From: Herbaspirillum sp. ST 5-3
Lineage (GTDB): Bacteria; Pseudomonadota; Gammaproteobacteria; Burkholderiales; Burkholderiaceae_D
Length of the DNA stretch: 64,000 nt
NCBI RefSeq assembly: GCF_004804275.1
Contig: NZ_STGI01000001.1
Coordinates: forward strand, 248,001-312,000
Reading direction: 5' to 3'
Positions within the stretch are counted from its first letter, which is position 1; the number at the start of each line of letters is the position of its first letter. Below the pieces are notes generated by a model. That model ran no database searches, was not told the DNA's origin, and was given only the letters and a program-made list of their open reading frames with translations. A program made the position numbers and the translations under genes. Positions 61,547 through 64,000 of this stretch are shown one piece after another.

Positions 61547-62047
61547 TTACTGCTTGGTAGCTGCCGTGCCGTCGGGCATGACGAGACCGGAGCCGCCTTC
61601 TTTCTGCTGCTGTTCCGCCACAGCTTGCAGGCGCTGCTGGTAGAACGCTTCGAAATTGATCTCGGCCAGATGCACCGGCGGGAAACCGGCACGGGTGATC
61701 ATGTCGGCGATGTTCGCGCGCAGGTACGGGTAGATGATGTTCGGGCAGCCGATGCCGAGCAGCGGGTCGAGCTGTTCCGGCGGAATGTTGGCCGCTTCGA
61801 AGATGCCTGCCTGCTTGCCTTCAACCAGGAAAGCAACCTTGTCCTTGATCTTGGCGGTGACGGTAATCGTGACCGTCGATTCGAAAATCGTTTGGGCCAG
61901 CGCTTCGGCGCCGACGTCGACGGCGACCTCGATGTTCGGTGCTTCCTGCTCCAGGAAAATTGCCGGCGAATTGGGCTGCTCCAGTGACATGTCCTTCAGG
62001 TAGACGCGCTGGATCTGGAATACGGGTTGTTGGTTTTGGTCGGACAT
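61547..62047 (-). CDS. secB: Protein-export chaperone SecB
   Basis: 166 residues. SecB tetramers hold secretory proteins unfolded and pass them to SecA. The sequence has [60 protein letters not shown] and [20 protein letters not shown] with [16 protein letters not shown], all conserved in the family. A strong terminator-like hairpin lies 34 bp before its start, between grxC and secB, so secB may need its own promoter or controlled read-through. Confidence 0.98.
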   Translation of the reverse strand: MSDQNQQPVFQIQRVYLKDMSLEQPNSPAIFLEQEAPNIEVAVDVGAEALAQTIFESTVTITVTAKIKDKVAFLVEGKQAGIFEAANIPPEQLDPLLGIGCPNIIYPYLRANIADMITRAGFPPVHLAEINFEAFYQQRLQAVAEQQQKEGGSGLVMPDGTAATKQ

Positions 62048-62080
62048 GGGCTACTTTCGTGAGTGTAATAATAAGGAAAA

Positions 62081-62100
62081 GGACGGCGCATATGCCGTCC
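62081..62100 (-). terminator. Intrinsic terminator between grxC and secB
   Basis: Perfect 7-bp stem (62081-62087 with 62094-62100) and a 6-nt loop; on the minus strand TTTTCCTTATTATT follows. It lies 22 bp past the grxC stop and 34 bp before the secB start. Confidence 0.75.
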
Positions 62101-62122
62101 CTTCGGTTCAAGCTGCCAAGCG

Positions 62123-62386
62123 TTATGCGCCTTGCAGAAGCGGATCAAGCTTACCCGCGTGATCCAATGCGCTCAAGTCGTCGAAGCCGCCGACGTGCGT
62201 GTCGCCGATATAGATCTGCGGCACGGTACGGCGTCCTGTCTTCTGCATCATTTCGGCGCGTTGTTCCGGTTGCAGATCGACGCGGATCTTTTCGATGTTT
62301 TCGACGCCCTTGGACTTCAGAAGCCGCTCCGCCATGATGCAATACGGGCAGACGGCGGTACTGTACATTACAACACGTGCGGTCAT
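62123..62386 (-). CDS. grxC: Glutaredoxin 3
   Basis: 87 residues, one thioredoxin-like domain. The dithiol active site is CPYC at residues 13-16 (STAVCPYCIMAERLL), the cis-Pro block is RRTVPQIYI and the glutathione-binding tail is HVGGFDDLSALD. It reduces protein and glutathione-mixed disulfides in the cytosol. It is 13 bp after the rhodanese gene and just before secB, an order common in Proteobacteria. Confidence 0.97.
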   Translation of the reverse strand: MTARVVMYSTAVCPYCIMAERLLKSKGVENIEKIRVDLQPEQRAEMMQKTGRRTVPQIYIGDTHVGGFDDLSALDHAGKLDPLLQGA

Positions 62387-62399
62387 GATTGCTGCTCCA

Positions 62400-62801
62400 T
62401 TACTTCGCGATCGGCAGGCCCTGCGCCTGCCAGCCGGCGACGCCGCCGTCCAGGCTGAACGCCTCCGCGAATCCGGCCTTCTTGAGCGCTGCCACAGCCT
62501 TGGCCGAGCGCGTGCCGGACTGGCAAACGACGATCACGGATTTCGACTTGAACTTGTCCAGTTCGCCGATCCTGTTCGACAGTTCCTTCAATGGAATGTT
62601 CTTTGCGTCGCGCAAATGCCCGGCGCCGAACTCTGCCGGCTCACGCACATCGACAATCACGGCCTTGCCCTGATTGATGAGTTGCGTCGCCTGCAAAAGG
62701 GACACTCTGCTGCCGCGGCGCTGAAGGTTTGGCCAGAGCAAGGCACCGCCGGAAATGAGGGCAATGCCGATCAGCCAGATGTTGTCGAGGAAGAATTTCA
62801 C
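62400..62801 (-). CDS. Membrane-anchored rhodanese-like protein
   Basis: 133 residues. An N-terminal membrane segment (about 6-24) is followed by one rhodanese domain: SLLQATQLINQGKAVIVDVR, EPAEFGAGHLRDAKNIPLKE, and the active loop VVCQSGTRSAKAVAAL with catalytic Cys near residue 93. It probably carries sulfur as a persulfide, with the domain on the cytosolic face; the topology is a guess. It is the YibN-type gene that heads the grxC-secB-gpsA group and is divergent from gpmA. Confidence 0.93.
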   Translation of the reverse strand: MKFFLDNIWLIGIALISGGALLWPNLQRRGSRVSLLQATQLINQGKAVIVDVREPAEFGAGHLRDAKNIPLKELSNRIGELDKFKSKSVIVVCQSGTRSAKAVAALKKAGFAEAFSLDGGVAGWQAQGLPIAK

Positions 62802-62922
62802 AGTACTCCAATGGTCCTAAATGGTTTTAAGCAATCCCGACATTATAAAATAGAAGCCGAAACAGGATTTCCAAATCACGGCATCATCTTATAAATTCCT
62901 TATTTCTCTTCATTACTGAACC

Positions 62923-63669
62923 ATGTACAAAATCGTATTCATGCGTCACGGCGAATCCACGTGGAACCTGGACAATCGTTTTACCGGCTGGACGGACGTC
63001 GATCTGACGGAAAAAGGCATCGCCGAGGCACGCCAGGCCGGCAAGATCCTGAAGGAAGCCGGATTCACCTTCGACCTCGCCTACACCTCGGTGCTCAAAC
63101 GCGCGATCCGCACCCTGTGGCTGACCATGGACGAGATGGACCTGATGTGGTTGCCCGTAGTGAACGACTGGCGTCTGAACGAGCGCCATTACGGCGCCCT
63201 GCAGGGCCTGAACAAGGCGGAGACCGCAGCCAAGTACGGCGACGAGCAAGTTCTGATCTGGCGCCGCAGCTACGACACCCCGCCGAATCCGCTGGAGCCG
63301 AACGATCCGCGCACCTCGTATAACGACCCGCGCTATGCCAGCCTGAAAAAGGAACAGATTCCGCTCACCGAATGCCTGAAGGACACCGTGGCGCGCGTGA
63401 TGCCTGCATGGGATGAGTCGATTGCTCCTGCCATCCGCGCCGGCAAGAAAATCCTCGTTTCCGCCCACGGCAACAGCCTGCGCGCGCTGATCAAGAGCCT
63501 GGACGGCATCAGCGACAAGGACATCGTCGGCCTGAACATCCCGAACGGCCAGCCGCTTGTGTATGAGCTGGATGCCGATCTGAAGCCGATCAAGAGCTAT
63601 TACCTGGGCGACCAGGCGGCAATTGAAGCGGCCATGAAGGCGGTCGCCAGCCAGGGAAAAGCCAAGTAA
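62923..63669 (+). CDS. gpmA: 2,3-bisphosphoglycerate-dependent phosphoglycerate mutase
   Basis: 248 residues, the usual length of the dimeric enzyme. It interconverts 3- and 2-phosphoglycerate in glycolysis. The phospho-accepting His is in [10 protein letters not shown] (residue 8), with [48 protein letters not shown] and the second catalytic His in [29 protein letters not shown] closes the family pattern. The EnvC-like gene follows by 48 bp, a conserved neighbour in Betaproteobacteria. Confidence 0.98.
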   Translation: MYKIVFMRHGESTWNLDNRFTGWTDVDLTEKGIAEARQAGKILKEAGFTFDLAYTSVLKRAIRTLWLTMDEMDLMWLPVVNDWRLNERHYGALQGLNKAETAAKYGDEQVLIWRRSYDTPPNPLEPNDPRTSYNDPRYASLKKEQIPLTECLKDTVARVMPAWDESIAPAIRAGKKILVSAHGNSLRALIKSLDGISDKDIVGLNIPNGQPLVYELDADLKPIKSYYLGDQAAIEAAMKAVASQGKAK

Positions 63670-63717
63670 GCTCGCCATGCAGCCCATTCGTCACTTCGGA
63701 ACCTGATAGGAATCTTC

Positions 63718-64000
63718 TTGTTTGATCGCACGTCCTTCGGGAGAAGATGCCTCATTGCGCTCGGAGTGACCGCGCTGCTGCTCCACACCGCAAGCTTTGC
63801 GGCCAAGGTCAGCGAACGCACGCGCCAGAAGCACGAGGCCGAGGCCGAGCGCGCCGAGTTGCAGAAGAAACTCGACGCGCTCAAGCACGACATCTCCCAG
63901 ACCGAAACAGCCAAAAGCCATGCAGCCGATGCGCTCGCGCATTCGGAAGAGGCGATTTCGCAGGCCAATCGCGCCCTGCACGAGCTGGATCAGGACCAGC
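63718..64000 (+). CDS. EnvC-like murein hydrolase activator, C-terminus cut by window edge
   Basis: A TTG at 63718 with AGGA six bases before it opens a frame to the window edge (94 residues present). A signal peptide (RRCLIALGVTALLLHTASFA) ends near residue 29. The rest is a charged coiled coil (KHEAEAERAELQKKLDALKH, HSEEAISQANRALHELDQDQ), the N-terminal half of EnvC-type proteins whose LytM/M23 domain would lie beyond the window. EnvC activates amidases at division. The position after gpmA agrees; a ctp-type protease gene would be expected next. Confidence 0.78.
   Translation, partial: MFDRTSFGRRCLIALGVTALLLHTASFAAKVSERTRQKHEAEAERAELQKKLDALKHDISQTETAKSHAADALAHSEEAISQANRALHELDQDQ

Noticed and set aside
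1-64000. CRISPR arrays, tRNA/rRNA genes, insertion sequences, toxin-antitoxin pairs
   Set aside because: No repeat-spacer pattern, cloverleaf, transposase or toxin-like partner was recognised in either strand by eye.

Overview
The window is about 60% G+C and reads as the chromosome of a betaproteobacterium. The gene order metK / lpxL-lpxM-dapF / DUF484-xerC / Fur-COG0523-dksA / STAS-hslV-hslU, the S-adenosylhomocysteine (SAH) riboswitch before ahcY, the porin type and the secB-grxC-gpmA group all point to Burkholderiales. Family Oxalobacteraceae (Herbaspirillum, Noviherbaspirillum, Herminiimonas-like) is my best guess, by recognition only. I see no tRNA, rRNA, CRISPR array, insertion sequence or prophage.

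Layout. 1-3116: a sugar-type ABC importer operon (binding protein and two permeases, running off the left edge), with a sigma70-like promoter and two matching operator palindromes. 3366-11362: a very large hybrid kinase/GGDEF/EAL protein, an orphan periplasmic binding protein and a TonB-dependent receptor, which together look like an uptake-sensing c-di-GMP module. 11419-15702: a tightly packed operon of a thiamine-diphosphate enzyme, a short-chain dehydrogenase and two overlapping citrate-synthase-like proteins that seem to lack the canonical catalytic residues. Part of this block has lower G+C. It is the best candidate here for an undescribed pathway. 15991-18490: a membrane diguanylate cyclase and a di-haem peroxidase.

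18550-31154 is mostly housekeeping: cca, a glutathione transferase, an NDUFA9-like protein, slt, 5-formyl-THF cyclo-ligase and a chemoreceptor with a C-terminal Cache-like domain. It ends with the methyl cycle group metF, a holin-like membrane protein, ahcY with its SAH riboswitch, an M14 peptidase and metK. 31352-46930 carries two lipid A acyltransferases, dapF, a Sel1 protein, a porin, DUF484, xerC, rlmI, a zinc-type Fur regulator, a COG0523 GTPase, a DksA with a histone-H1-like tail, a double-STAS protein and hslVU.

46958-58250 is a full type II secretion operon, transcribed leftward as gspG-H-I-J-K-L-M-N-D-E-F-C, largely with 1-4 bp overlaps. The right end holds a DJ-1 protein, an RHH protein, a cupin, gpsA, an SH3 protein, secB, grxC, a rhodanese, gpmA and the start of an EnvC-like protein.

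Domain calls rest on motifs read by eye; no database search was run.
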